Shown here piece after piece: positions 1 to 8,773 of a stretch of 64,000 bases of DNA. Below the pieces are notes generated by a model. It was not told where the DNA came from, did not search any database, and saw only the letters and a program-made list of their open reading frames with translations. Each line of letters starts with the position of its first letter. Within the stretch, counting starts at the first letter, position 1. Source of the stretch: Methanocalculus alkaliphilus (GTDB lineage: Archaea > Halobacteriota > Methanomicrobia > Methanomicrobiales > Methanocorpusculaceae); assembly GCF_024170505.1 (NCBI RefSeq), contig NZ_JALJYG010000007.1, positions 37,264-101,263 on the forward strand, in the 5' to 3' direction. Position numbers and translations under genes: made by a program.

Positions 1-310
1 AGAACTGGCTTCCGCCGGTGTTTGGTCCTGCGTTTGCCATAGCAATTGTTCCCCTGACATTCTTCCTCCCCGGTGCAAACTCATCCCGAATGGTATATCC
101 CGGACCACCGGTTCCGGTTCCCTTCGGATCCCCGCCCTGGATCATGAATCCGGCGATGACCCTGTGGAAGATGATCCCATCGTAGAAGCCCTTCTTCACA
201 AGGCTGGCAAAGTTGCCTGCCGTCACCGGCATATCATCAAAGAGTTCGATTGTAATATCGCCCATCGTCGTCTCGAGGAGGACGGAGCCCTGTTTCTCTG
301 CTTCTGCCAT
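1..310 (-). CDS. Cyclophilin-type peptidyl-prolyl cis-trans isomerase (partial)
   Basis: The reverse strand from an ATG at 310 reads as the first 103 residues of a cyclophilin. It would catalyse cis-trans isomerisation of prolyl bonds in cytoplasmic proteins. Family blocks seen are [11 protein letters not shown], the [13 protein letters not shown] loop carrying the catalytic Arg (HRV) and Gln, and [13 protein letters not shown], the conserved active-site strand. There is no signal peptide, so it is cytosolic. The gene runs off the left edge; roughly the last third of a normal ~145-residue protein is missing. The identification rests on several diagnostic motifs and is firm; nothing in the sequence suggests its partner or regulation. 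Confidence 0.93.
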   Translation of the reverse strand, partial: MAEAEKQGSVLLETTMGDITIELFDDMPVTAGNFASLVKKGFYDGIIFHRVIAGFMIQGGDPKGTGTGGPGYTIRDEFAPGRKNVRGTIAMANAGPNTGGSQF

Positions 311-383
311 GGTATGTACTTGGGGAAACGAAGACAATAATGGTTCTCCTGATCACCCATACCCTTTTTATTCCGGATGCTGA

Positions 384-1085
384 ATGGAAGGTATGATCCG
401 ACTGTTGGTTCTCCTTGGTATCCTTGCCTGCATCCCCCTCTGCACCGGGGTTGCCGATGAGCCGGCTCCCGTTGCCCCCCTCTCCGATGCGATCAGCCTT
501 CCTCCGCCGGATATGGAAGGCACCCTCTCGCTCGAGGAGGCGATAGAAGCCCGCCGTTCGATCCGCTCCTACAGCAGTGAACCGCTCAGTACCGCCGACC
601 TCTCCTCCCTCCTCTGGGCGGCCCAGGGGATCACCGACGCAAACCGGGGCTACCGGGCGGCCCCGTCTGCGGGTGCCCTCTACCCGCTTGAGGTGACGGT
701 CGCCATCGGGGATGTCGAGGGGATCGCCCCCGGTACGTACCGGTACCACCCCGATGGCCACCGGATCACCCTGCTAGAGGCTGGCGATCCCCGGAGTGCC
801 CTCTCCGCCGCCGCCGTCGGGCAGCAGTCGGTCGCCGACGCCCCCGTCACCCTCGTCATCTCCGGTGTGTATGACCGGCTCCGGGTCCGGTATGGCGACC
901 GGGCAGAGCGGTACACCATCCTTGAGGCGGGCCATGTCTCCCAGAACTGTTACCTCATCGCAACGAGCCGGGGGCTTGGAACGGTCGCGGTCGGTGCCTT
1001 CGATGATCGTGCCGTCCAGGAGGCGATGGGCCTCCCTGCCGATGAGGCCCCGCTCTACCTGATGCCGGTGGGTCGGATCGGATGA
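384..1085 (+). CDS. Secreted SagB/ThcOx-type nitroreductase-family protein
   Basis: A 233-residue nitroreductase-fold protein with an N-terminal hydrophobic signal (LLVLLGILACIPLC), so probably exported or anchored. Diagnostic family segments are LEEAIEARRSIRSYSSEPL near residue 52, the FMN-binding RRSIR block, and SAGALYPLEV, typical of the SagB-type dehydrogenase subfamily, followed by GHVSQNCYLIATSRGLGTVAVGAF. FMN-dependent oxidoreductase activity is expected; the substrate is unknown. A second ATG lies three codons downstream, and either start gives the same signal peptide. The stop overlaps the start of the next gene (ATGA), so the two are probably co-translated. An extracytoplasmic location is unusual for an FMN enzyme. 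Confidence 0.85.
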   Translation: MEGMIRLLVLLGILACIPLCTGVADEPAPVAPLSDAISLPPPDMEGTLSLEEAIEARRSIRSYSSEPLSTADLSSLLWAAQGITDANRGYRAAPSAGALYPLEVTVAIGDVEGIAPGTYRYHPDGHRITLLEAGDPRSALSAAAVGQQSVADAPVTLVISGVYDRLRVRYGDRAERYTILEAGHVSQNCYLIATSRGLGTVAVGAFDDRAVQEAMGLPADEAPLYLMPVGRIG

Positions 1086-2767
1086 TCCGGCTCCTCCTCT
1101 TTCTTCTTCTCACAACCCTTGTCGCACCCGTTGCCGCCATCGATCCCGATGCATGGATCGAAGCCGATCTCGAGGATCCCGGGATAGCCGGGGCGGTCCT
1201 TGCGGTTGTCCATGAGGGACGGATCATTCATCTGAAGGGATACGGAACCGCGGAGATTCATGGCAGCTATCCCCTTGATCCCAGGGTGACCCTCCTCCCG
1301 GTCGGTTCGGTGACGAAGCTCTTCACCTGGAAGGCGATGGAGCAGCTCGCAGCGGAGGGGAAGCTTGATCTCGACGGTGATGTCAACCTCTATCTTCCCG
1401 AGCCGATCATCCCTCCGACCTATCCCGATCCCATCACTCCCACGCACCTGATGACCCATACCTCCGGCCTTGATGAGCGGATCACCGGCCTCTTCGTCCG
1501 GGATCCCGGAGATATTCTCTCACCATATGAGACCTTTTTGAAGAACCAGCCTCCACGGGTCCGGCCGGCCGGGGCTGTCACAGGATACTCAAACAGCGGG
1601 GCACTCCTCGCGGGAGCTGTTATAGAAGAGGTATCCGGGATGCCGTACAGCCAGTACATCCGGGAGACGATCCTCACCCCGTACGGGATGTCCTCGACCG
1701 GGTTTGATCCCCTTCCCCCGTTCCTCGCCGCCCGGTATCCGGGTCCCGCCCTCACCGGCGGCGTACCCATCTATTCCGCCTACCTTCCGGCCGGGGGGAT
1801 GTACGCAACGGCTGAGGATATGGCGATCTTCATGATCCATGAGCTTGAATCCGATACCGAATCCAGGCAGATCTTCACCCATGATCCCCGCCTCCCCGGC
1901 ATCGCTGAAGGGGGCTATATGGAGCAGTACCGGGGAGATACCCGTATCCTGATGCATTCAGGGGATGTTCCCGGCGCCTCGTCCCTCCTTGCCATCATCC
2001 CCGAAGAGGATCTCGGGATCTTCATCTGCTATACCGGGGTGGGAGGATCATCAAGGCGGTATGCCCTTCTCAGCCTCTTCACCGGGGATGCTCCACCGGG
2101 AGCGGCGATCACCGATCCGGTGCCGGGATCGAAGGAGGAGTATACCGGGACCTATCTCTCCACCCGGAGCCCGGAGACCGGGTTTGAGGCATTCATCCGG
2201 GTCGTTGCCCCCGCCCAGAAGGTGATCACCGTCACCTCGCGGGACGACACCCTCATCATCGGGGATGGCATCTATATCGAGGCGGAACCGGGGTACTTCC
2301 TCGGGATCAACAACCCCGGCATGCTCGTCTTTGAGACGAGATATGGTGACGACTGGCTCTTCATGGGGGAGACGCCGGTCGTTGCCTGGAGGAAGGCGGC
2401 ATGGCATGAGATCCCGGATCTTCATCTGGCGATCCTCATCCTCTTCTCCGGCCTCTTCCTCTCGGCCGCCCTCATCGGGGGTCTGCGGAGTCTCAAAGGG
2501 GAGGAGTACCGGATGATCATCATCCTCTCCGGCCTCGCCGTCCTCTTCCCCCTCCTCTTCTTCGGATCGATGGAGGTCTCAGGGCTCCTCTTCGGCACCC
2601 CGCCGTTCTTTGGAGTCATCCTCTGGATGCCGATGGCAATCGCGGTGCTTCTGCTCTACTCCGGACGTTCTCTCCTTAAAAACAAGGAAGGACGGTTTCT
2701 GGCCGGCCTTCTGATCCTCTATCTTGGATGGCTCCAGTACTGGAACCTGCTCATCTCTTTCGGATGA
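1082..2767 (+). CDS. Serine beta-lactamase/PBP4*-like hydrolase with C-terminal membrane segments
   Basis: A 561-residue protein of the beta-lactamase class C/penicillin-binding family (Pfam Beta-lactamase). It has an N-terminal signal peptide (LLLFLLLTTLVAPVAA). The catalytic triad motifs are all visible: SxxK in VGSVTKLF (around residue 79), YxN as YSNSG (around 169), and an HSG-type third motif in MHSGDVPG (around 292). A second domain of about 100 residues follows, then three or four transmembrane helices from about residue 455. It therefore likely acts outside the membrane as a D-aminopeptidase or esterase-like hydrolase; archaea lack murein, so the substrate is unknown. It overlaps the nitroreductase gene by 4 bp and its 3' end overlaps the convergent FeoC-like gene by 17 bp. 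Confidence 0.9.
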   Translation: MIRLLLFLLLTTLVAPVAAIDPDAWIEADLEDPGIAGAVLAVVHEGRIIHLKGYGTAEIHGSYPLDPRVTLLPVGSVTKLFTWKAMEQLAAEGKLDLDGDVNLYLPEPIIPPTYPDPITPTHLMTHTSGLDERITGLFVRDPGDILSPYETFLKNQPPRVRPAGAVTGYSNSGALLAGAVIEEVSGMPYSQYIRETILTPYGMSSTGFDPLPPFLAARYPGPALTGGVPIYSAYLPAGGMYATAEDMAIFMIHELESDTESRQIFTHDPRLPGIAEGGYMEQYRGDTRILMHSGDVPGASSLLAIIPEEDLGIFICYTGVGGSSRRYALLSLFTGDAPPGAAITDPVPGSKEEYTGTYLSTRSPETGFEAFIRVVAPAQKVITVTSRDDTLIIGDGIYIEAEPGYFLGINNPGMLVFETRYGDDWLFMGETPVVAWRKAAWHEIPDLHLAILILFSGLFLSAALIGGLRSLKGEEYRMIIILSGLAVLFPLLFFGSMEVSGLLFGTPPFFGVILWMPMAIAVLLLYSGRSLLKNKEGRFLAGLLILYLGWLQYWNLLISFG

Positions 2768-3008
2768 GTTTCATCCCTTTTTCGGTGAGGAAGAACCGGT
2801 CCCCCGACTCCTTCGAACACCCGGAGCAGCAGCCGCAGCCACCCTTCTCCGTCTCTTCCGGGGGACACTCCGGCCGGGCAAGATAGCCCATATGCTCCAT
2901 CATAGCGAGCCGCTCCCTGAGCTGGTCCTGGGTGATCCCAAGGTCCAGTGCAAGGAGGGGGAGTGCAACCCCTCCTCCCGCTATCTTCTCTGCGATATCT
3001 GCAAACAT
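2751..3008 (-). CDS. FeoC-like winged-helix regulator with Cys cluster
   Basis: About 85 residues from the ATG at 3008, which directly follows the upstream stop. The N-terminal half (MFADIAEKIAGGGVALPLLALDL...) looks like a small winged helix: short helices with ITQDQLRERLAMMEHMGYL as recognition region. A Cys-rich linker CGCCSGC follows, matching the cluster-binding loop expected of FeoC-like proteins, and the tail (FFLTEKGMKLIRKR) is wing-like. FeoC proteins regulate or stabilise FeoB and may sense iron or oxygen through a Fe-S cluster. Position as last gene of the feo operon supports this. A longer reading from 3080 is possible but would overlap the upstream gene. Confidence 0.75.
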   Translation of the reverse strand: MFADIAEKIAGGGVALPLLALDLGITQDQLRERLAMMEHMGYLARPECPPEETEKGGCGCCSGCSKESGDRFFLTEKGMKLIRKR

Positions 3009-3009
3009 C

Positions 3010-3450
3010 CTAACCCCGCAGCAGGCCGGCAGAGAACTCTTTGCCCCATGCGATGAACCCGGCAAGGGCGATGACGGCAAGGTACAGGACCGGCACCAGC
3101 TCCTCCCTCAGCATCCCGAGGGTGATCATCTCATCCTCAAAGAGTGCCATCGTGGCAAACTCTGCCCCAATCGAGAGGAGCCGGATCATCCCGAAGACAA
3201 GAGCGAGGGCGATCCCGACATGCAGGAAGGCGACCCCTTCATTGATCCCTCTTGAGAGCTCCAGGTACCCATAGAAGAGGGTTCCCCCGATGACGATGAG
3301 GATGAACCCGCCTGCGGGATCCCCGGTGATCCCGAGGATCTCAATGATCCCGATCTCCGGGATGGCGACTGCAATGAGGGTGGCTGCTCCCGCAAGGAGA
3401 TAGAGGGCTCCAAGGAGAGCCGCAAAGATCCGTTTCTGGTATATCGACAT
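3010..3450 (-). CDS. Four-helix membrane protein of the feo operon, unknown function
   Basis: 146 residues with four clear hydrophobic segments (about 10-30, 44-64, 72-95, 118-137) and few charged residues between them. I do not recognise a named family. It lies 3 bp downstream of feoB and 1 bp upstream of the feoC-like gene, so it is certainly co-transcribed with iron-transport genes. A role as an accessory subunit of FeoB or in membrane iron handling is inferred from position only. It starts at an ATG; no signal-peptidase site is visible. Confidence 0.75.
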   Translation of the reverse strand: MSIYQKRIFAALLGALYLLAGAATLIAVAIPEIGIIEILGITGDPAGGFILIVIGGTLFYGYLELSRGINEGVAFLHVGIALALVFGMIRLLSIGAEFATMALFEDEMITLGMLREELVPVLYLAVIALAGFIAWGKEFSAGLLRG

Positions 3451-3453
3451 CGT

Positions 3454-5454
3454 TTATGCACCTCCGAGGAAGAATCCGGCCAGATGGAACGTGACAAACG
3501 CCAGCACCCATGCAACCACCAGTCCATAGATGACCGAGAAGGTTGCCCAGCGCCATGATCCCGTCTCTTTTCTGATGATCGCAAGGGTTGCGACACAGGG
3601 CATATACAGCAGGACAAAGACCATCACCGCAAGGGCGCCGGCGGTCGAGAGGGCGGGGTCTGCAAGGAGTGCATCAGAGAGGGCGGCTGATCCCTCCTCT
3701 GCTCCATAGAGGACACCAAGCGAACTGACGACGATCTCCTTGGCAACGAACCCGAAGATGAGTGCAACGGCGATCTTCCAGTCGAGGCCGAGCGGGGCGA
3801 CGAGCGGTTCAACCGTCTTTCCGATCATCCCCGCAAAACTCTCTTCGCTCCCGTATTCGACCCCGGCGGGGAACGAGGCGAGGAACCAGACGATGAGGGA
3901 ACCGATGAGGATGATCCCTCCGGCCTTCTTCAGGTAGGTCGATCCCTTCTCCCACATATTGAGGAGTGCGTTCTTCAGGGTCGGGATCCGGTACGGGGGC
4001 ATCTCCATGATGAAGGGGGAGGACTCCCCCGGAAGGACGGTGCTCCTGAAGAGCTTTGCCGAGAGGATGGCGACGAGGATGCCGAGGACATAGAGTCCGA
4101 AGATGACATTTCCTGCATCGCGGCCGAAGAAGACACCGGCAAAGAGGATATAGACCGGGAGGCGTGCTCCACAGGAGATGAAGGGATTGACCAGGATGGT
4201 GATGAGCCGGTCCCGTTCATCCTCGATGGTCCGGGTGGACATGATGGCAGGAACATTGCAACCAAAGCCCATCAGCATCGGGATGAAGGATTTGCCGGGC
4301 AGCCCTATCGCATACATCAGCCGATCCATGATGAAGGCGCCGCGGGCAAGGTATCCGCTCCCCTCGAGGATCGAGAGGATCAGGAAGAGGATGAAGATAT
4401 TCGGGACGAAGACGAGGACGCCGCCGACACCCCCGATGACCCCGTCCCCGAGGAGGGAGGCGAGCCATTCGGTCCCGACCGATGCGGCAACCCCTTCGCC
4501 GAGCCAGCCGAAGATATGCTCGATCCCCTCCATGAACGGTTCAGCAACCGCGAAGGTGAGCTGGAATGCACCCCACATCAGGGCGAGGAAGATCGGGATG
4601 CCGAGATACTTGTTGGTGACGACCCGGTCGATCATATCCGATCCGGTCATCTTCCGGACACAGATAGTACAGGCCTGCGGAAGGATGGCGCCGATCGCCT
4701 CGTACCGCTTGTCTGCAAGGGTCGCCTCGTACTCATCAAAATCGATATCGGCAAGCCGTGCAAAGACGGCATCCCCGACACTGCTCCCGGAGACGACCCT
4801 CCTGATATCCGCGTCCCCTTCGATGAGACGGACGGCGAGCCAGCGGAGCGGGTACCGGGGAGCGAGATCGGGATCATCATCGAGGATCCCGACGAGGTCG
4901 GAGATGAGTGCCTCGGCATTGTCCCCGTATCCGATGGTATGGGTATGCTTCTCCCCTTTCGCCGCAATTGCGACGACTGCGTCCAGGAGATCCTCAAGAC
5001 CCTTGCCAGATGTCCCGACGGTCCGGATGACCGGCATCGCAAGGAGTTCTGCGAGGCGTCTCTCATCGATGGTGTCGCCCCGTCCTTCTGCGACATCCAC
5101 CATATTCAGGGCGATGATGACCGGCCTGCCAAGTTCGGCAAGCTGCATCGTCAGGTAGAGGTTCCGTTCCAGGTTTGAGGCATCCACCACCTGGACGACG
5201 ACATCCGGCCGGTCCTCGATGATGAAGTTCCGGGCGACGACCTCATCGGCCGAGTATGCCGTCAGGCTGTAGGTTCCGGGGAGATCGGTCACCTCGATGG
5301 TCCTGCCGGCATGCTCACAGGTCCCCTCTTTCTTCTCGACGGTGACGCCGGGCCAGTTGCCGACATGCTGGCGTGAGCCGGTTAAGGTATTGAAGAGGGT
5401 CGTCTTTCCGACATTCGGGTTCCCTGTGAGGGCAACGGTGATCGCCTTCTTCAT
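3454..5454 (-). CDS. feoB: Ferrous iron transporter FeoB
   Basis: 666 residues from the ATG at 5454, chosen because it forms an ATGA overlap with the feoA stop; an upstream-extended reading adds only unconserved residues. The N-terminal G domain shows GNPNVGKTTLFN (G1), DLPGTYSLTAYS (G3) and NMVD (G4). A helical GDI-like region follows (about 170-270), then the polytopic core with the two Gate motifs: GFGCNVPAIMSTRTI near residue 390 and the C-terminal YMPCVATLAIIRKE block. It moves Fe(II) across the cytoplasmic membrane, driven or gated by GTP hydrolysis. Length and motifs are normal for full FeoB. It is the central gene of a feoA-feoA-feoB-membrane protein-feoC operon behind a putative metal-responsive promoter. 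Confidence 0.97.
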   Translation of the reverse strand: MKKAITVALTGNPNVGKTTLFNTLTGSRQHVGNWPGVTVEKKEGTCEHAGRTIEVTDLPGTYSLTAYSADEVVARNFIIEDRPDVVVQVVDASNLERNLYLTMQLAELGRPVIIALNMVDVAEGRGDTIDERRLAELLAMPVIRTVGTSGKGLEDLLDAVVAIAAKGEKHTHTIGYGDNAEALISDLVGILDDDPDLAPRYPLRWLAVRLIEGDADIRRVVSGSSVGDAVFARLADIDFDEYEATLADKRYEAIGAILPQACTICVRKMTGSDMIDRVVTNKYLGIPIFLALMWGAFQLTFAVAEPFMEGIEHIFGWLGEGVAASVGTEWLASLLGDGVIGGVGGVLVFVPNIFILFLILSILEGSGYLARGAFIMDRLMYAIGLPGKSFIPMLMGFGCNVPAIMSTRTIEDERDRLITILVNPFISCGARLPVYILFAGVFFGRDAGNVIFGLYVLGILVAILSAKLFRSTVLPGESSPFIMEMPPYRIPTLKNALLNMWEKGSTYLKKAGGIILIGSLIVWFLASFPAGVEYGSEESFAGMIGKTVEPLVAPLGLDWKIAVALIFGFVAKEIVVSSLGVLYGAEEGSAALSDALLADPALSTAGALAVMVFVLLYMPCVATLAIIRKETGSWRWATFSVIYGLVVAWVLAFVTFHLAGFFLGGA

Positions 5455-5690
5455 ACCGCCACCATCTCCGGTGCAACCAGGATCTTCATCGCCATGCCAC
5501 GGGAGAGTGCATACCGGCATCCGGCGACGGAGACGATGATCGAGCCGCGATCTGCCGTGACAACCGTCACATTCGCCTCAGGGACGAGTCCGAGGTCATA
5601 GAGGCGCCGGCGAAGCCCTTCTCCGGCATTCACCATCGTGACGATGGCCTTCGTCCCCGGGGCGATGAGGGAGAGCGGGCATGACGCCAT
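5451..5690 (-). CDS. feoA: FeoA-domain protein, second of pair
   Basis: 79 residues with the SH3-like FeoA pattern: hydrophobic strand (AIVTMVN), RRRLYDLGLVPEANVTV, and the C-terminal GCRYALSRGMAMKILV. FeoA binds FeoB in the cytoplasm and is needed for its function. It overlaps feoB by 4 bp, indicating translational coupling, and starts 1 bp after the stop of another feoA-like gene. Confidence 0.93.
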   Translation of the reverse strand: MASCPLSLIAPGTKAIVTMVNAGEGLRRRLYDLGLVPEANVTVVTADRGSIIVSVAGCRYALSRGMAMKILVAPEMVAV

Positions 5691-5691
5691 C

Positions 5692-5946
5692 TCACTCCAC
5701 CTCCATCACAACGTCAATACAGGAGGCATCTTTCTTCCTGATGGAGAGGCTGTATCCCTTTATCCGGAACTCAACGGGATCGCCGAGCGGCGCTACCCGT
5801 ATCGACTCGATGATCGCACCCGGGATGATCCCCATCTCAAGGAGCCGTTTTCGAAGCTGCCCTTTCGCCCGGACGCTTGCGATCCTGGCCTTCTCCCCGG
5901 TGATGACGGTATCAAGGGGTACAGGTGATGGATCCGGTGGACTCAT
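5692..5946 (-). CDS. feoA: FeoA-domain protein, first gene of feo operon
   Basis: 84 residues from the ATG at 5946. The FeoA fold is recognised from RKRLLEMGIIPGAIIESIRVAPLGDPVEFRI split over two strands and KGYSLSIRKKDASCIDV at the C-terminus. A longer frame from 6006 exists but would translate through the putative operator and TATA element, so the internal start is preferred. Two FeoA proteins ahead of one FeoB suggests they form a heteromeric partner, or that one serves the second FeoB system upstream; that is inference. Confidence 0.9.
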   Translation of the reverse strand: MSPPDPSPVPLDTVITGEKARIASVRAKGQLRKRLLEMGIIPGAIIESIRVAPLGDPVEFRIKGYSLSIRKKDASCIDVVMEVE

Positions 5947-5970
5947 TACTACTCTTTTGGTTGTTTGGGG

Positions 5971-6018
5971 AAGATAAGCCGGAGCCGAACATTCTTCGGT
6001 TTCCATAGAAAAACCGAG
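5971..6018 (-). promoter_or_regulatory. Promoter and tandem dyad operators of the feo operon
   Basis: On the minus strand a dyad of the form TCGGTTTT-spacer-GAAACCGA (forward 5995-6018) overlaps a second dyad CCGAA-N5-TTCGG (5985-5999). GGCTCCGG and a TATA-like TTATCTT (5971-5980) follow. The leader to the feoA ATG at 5946 is short, as expected in archaea. The same arrangement occurs at 10231-10310 before the NAS-like/FeoB2 operon. The architecture suggests a dimeric metalloregulator (DtxR-like or similar) binding upstream of, or over, the TATA box. The regulator itself is not in this window. Confidence 0.7.
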
Positions 6019-6032
6019 ATCAGGGGGTGCGG

Positions 6033-7043
6033 TTATGCTGTAAAGACCGCCTCACTCCTCTTCTCCTGGATAAAGAAGAGCGTGACTGCCGCAGAGAGGA
6101 GGAGGGGTATCCAGAATGTGATGCACCGTGTCATGATGGCGACTGCGGCCGCATCGGGGAGCGCCATCCCGCCCGAGACGAGGACCAGGGCCATCGTCCC
6201 CTCAAAGGTGACGAGCCCACCGGGGAGGAGGGGGATCATGCTGACGAGGTACGCGGTGAAGGTGGCGATGATGATGACGATGGGGCTGACCTGGAAGCCG
6301 AGCAGGTATGCAACAAGATACACCTTCACCGGATAGAAGGCCCAGACGATGAAGGCGAGGAGATAGAGGGTCGCACTCTTCGTTGGATCCCTGACGATCT
6401 CTGCCGCCATCCCTGATGACCTGCTGAGAAATGATCGTGCGGCTTCTGTTCTGGTCCGCAGCCTCCCGATGATCGACTGATCCCTCCCCGTCTCCCGTAC
6501 CTGCTCTCTCTCTCTGGTCCTGAAAAGGAGGAGATAGACGAGGCAGCAGCAGATCAGAAGTCCTGCAAAGGCTGAGTACACGACTGCCGGGAGATCCAGG
6601 ATGAAGAGGGCGGCGACGATGGTGATGAGGCTGATGAGAAGGAACGGGACGAGGTAGAAGATCTTGCTCGCGATTGCCACACCCGTCACCTCCTGGTAGG
6701 AGAGGGCACTCTTCTTCTTCATCAGGTAGATCTTCATCGCCTCCCCGCCGAGTTTCACCGAGGGGGTGATACTCTCGATGAAGGTTCCTGCCATTGTGAT
6801 CAGGAATACCGATGACTGGGTGATGGCTGCACTCTTCTCCCTCAGAAGGAGGTACCAGATGGTCGATGTGAGGTAGAGTGTTCCAAGCTGGAGGAGGGTC
6901 AGGGCGATCAGCCAGGGGAGGGTGATCCCGCTCATGATAGCCACCATCTCCCCAACCCCGATGGCAACGATGATCCCGGCTATCACGATGACGCCGAGGA
7001 GGAGGAGAAGGATCCGCCTCGCCGCCTCACCTCGCCGGGCCAT
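6033..7043 (-). CDS. Lysylphosphatidylglycerol synthase/AglD-type flippase-like membrane protein
   Basis: 336 residues with about eight transmembrane helices. Family features are the N-terminal helix pair, FLITMAGTFIESITPSVKLGGEAMKIYLMKK (here in part: SVKLGGEAMKIYL), and the late LPGGLVTFEGTMALVL motif, matching the UPF0104/LPG_synthase_TM flippase-like domain family. Members are thought to move lipid or lipid-linked substrates. It is the last gene of the NAS-like/FeoB2 operon: its ATG overlaps the FeoB2 stop by one base. That position makes a role in metal or metallophore export/import possible, but this is inference. The feo promoter begins just past its stop. Confidence 0.8.
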   Translation of the reverse strand: MARRGEAARRILLLLLGVIVIAGIIVAIGVGEMVAIMSGITLPWLIALTLLQLGTLYLTSTIWYLLLREKSAAITQSSVFLITMAGTFIESITPSVKLGGEAMKIYLMKKKSALSYQEVTGVAIASKIFYLVPFLLISLITIVAALFILDLPAVVYSAFAGLLICCCLVYLLLFRTREREQVRETGRDQSIIGRLRTRTEAARSFLSRSSGMAAEIVRDPTKSATLYLLAFIVWAFYPVKVYLVAYLLGFQVSPIVIIIATFTAYLVSMIPLLPGGLVTFEGTMALVLVSGGMALPDAAAVAIMTRCITFWIPLLLSAAVTLFFIQEKRSEAVFTA

Positions 7044-8773
7044 CAGAGGATCACCGCCCCGATCTGGGCGATGAGCCCGCCGATCAGGAATGCCGCCCCG
7101 GTGGTCAGGATGAGTGCCGCAAGGGTGAATCTCATCCCGAAGTACCGGTACAGGATCGCAAGCATCGCCACACAGGGGACATAGAAGAGGGCGACGACGG
7201 ACCCGACGACGAGCTGGAGGGTCGTGAGATCCATCTCAAGGAGCGGGAGGACCGTCAGCTCCTTCCGAAAGACCCCAAGCAGCAGCGGGACGGCCGCCTC
7301 TTCGGGGAGATGGAGCCATCCCCGGACGAGCGGGCTCATGACTGTTCCAAGCCGGGCCATCAGCCCCGTCTCATAGAGGATCGCCGCAACCGCAACCCCC
7401 CCGATGACCGGAAGGACCCCGTCAACAAGATAGTGTTTTATCCTCATCCAGAGTTTCTTTGCCAGAACCGATGCCTTCGGGAGGAGGAGATCGGGGATCT
7501 CCATCACCATCGGGGTCGGCCTTCCGGGGAGGAGCCGGTTGAGGACCGCCCCGGTGATGATGAGGGCAGCGACAGAGAGAAATGCGACAAAGATGAGTGC
7601 CGGGACTGATCGTACCGCAAGGAGCGAGATGAACGCCCCGGTCTGGGCCACACAGGGGACGCTCAGCGATACCATCAGGGCGATCATCATCTGGTTCTTC
7701 CGGGACGGGAGTGCCCGTGTCGATATGATCGCCGGTATGCCGCAGCCATAGCCAAGGAGGATCGGGATGATCGACGGGCCGGTGAGCCCGATCTTGCCGA
7801 GGAGGCCGTCAAGCATCACGCCGAGCCTCGGCATATAGCCGCTGTCCTCGAGGATGCTCAGCGCAAGGTAGAATGAGAGAATATACGGGAGGATCAGCGT
7901 AAACGGCCACTCGATACCTTTATTCAAAAACCCGTACTCCCCGATGAGGATATTCTGGAGGAGGCCCGGGGCGACGATCCCTGCAACCTGGGTATCGATC
8001 CAGGGGATGATGTATCCAAGAACTATCGGCTGAAGGATGAACCGCCGCAGCCCCATTCCCATCCCGACGATGATTGCCAGGACGCCGAGCAGGACGACGA
8101 ATGCTACGGCAACGCCCGGCCATGGACGCATGATCGCATCCCCGATGATCTCACGCCGGGTTGGGGGCCGTTTCTCCGGTGCGCCGGTTACGGCTTCACG
8201 GATCCGCTCGGCCGCCTCCCATTCGGCAGGCACCTCTCTCTTCGGCTCTGCATCGAGCTTTCCCGAGAGGACCTCAATGATGGTGGATCTGAGTCTCTCA
8301 AGCCCTTCTCCGGAGAGGGCGGTCGTCGTCAGGACCGGGAGGCCGAGCTCGCGGGAGAGAGCGTCGGTATCGATCGCCCCCCCCTTCTCACAGAGGAGGT
8401 CCATACGGTTGATGACGAGGATCATCGGGAGGCGGTGCTCAAGGACCTGCAGGGCAAGGTAGATGCTCGACTCGAGGTTGCAGGCATCGAGGATCTGGAC
8501 GACGAGGTCCGGGTCCCCCTCGAGCATTGCGCCTGCGACCTCCTCGGCATCATTTGATCCGGTGAGGGTGTAGGTGCCGGGGGTATCGATGATCCGTGCC
8601 TGGATGGTGCCGAGAACTGCCTTCCCTTCGGTATAATCGACGGTCGTGCCGGGATAGTTGGCCATCTCGACGGCCATCCCGCTCAGATTGTTGAAGATGA
8701 CGCTCTTTCCGACATTCGGTGGGCCGACGAGGAGGATCAGGCTCTGCCTGCCACGGCCTTCCGGCTGATCCAC
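7043..8773 (-). CDS. Divergent FeoB paralogue (metal transporter)
   Basis: 576 residues, starting at a GTG (8773) preceded 7 nt upstream by a strong GGAGGTGA ribosome-binding site. The start lies 37 bp inside the 3' end of the upstream gene. The G domain has GPPNVGKSVIFNN (G1), DTPGTYTLTG (G3) and NRMD (G4). The membrane half carries GYGCGIPAIISTRAL and the C-terminal YVPCVAMLAILYRYFG gate motifs in the same order as FeoB. It is about 90 residues shorter than the FeoB at 3454-5454, mainly in the linker, and the Gate residue after the Cys is Gly instead of Asn. It probably transports a divalent metal or metal complex. Its operon partners are two SAM-dependent NAS-like enzymes. Confidence 0.88.
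   Translation of the reverse strand: MDQPEGRGRQSLILLVGPPNVGKSVIFNNLSGMAVEMANYPGTTVDYTEGKAVLGTIQARIIDTPGTYTLTGSNDAEEVAGAMLEGDPDLVVQILDACNLESSIYLALQVLEHRLPMILVINRMDLLCEKGGAIDTDALSRELGLPVLTTTALSGEGLERLRSTIIEVLSGKLDAEPKREVPAEWEAAERIREAVTGAPEKRPPTRREIIGDAIMRPWPGVAVAFVVLLGVLAIIVGMGMGLRRFILQPIVLGYIIPWIDTQVAGIVAPGLLQNILIGEYGFLNKGIEWPFTLILPYILSFYLALSILEDSGYMPRLGVMLDGLLGKIGLTGPSIIPILLGYGCGIPAIISTRALPSRKNQMMIALMVSLSVPCVAQTGAFISLLAVRSVPALIFVAFLSVAALIITGAVLNRLLPGRPTPMVMEIPDLLLPKASVLAKKLWMRIKHYLVDGVLPVIGGVAVAAILYETGLMARLGTVMSPLVRGWLHLPEEAAVPLLLGVFRKELTVLPLLEMDLTTLQLVVGSVVALFYVPCVAMLAILYRYFGMRFTLAALILTTGAAFLIGGLIAQIGAVIL

Noticed and set aside
4178..5158. Long plus-strand frames opposite feoB
   Set aside because: Compositionally odd (Ser/Arg/Pro-rich), no family motif, fully overlapped by FeoB G-domain and core.
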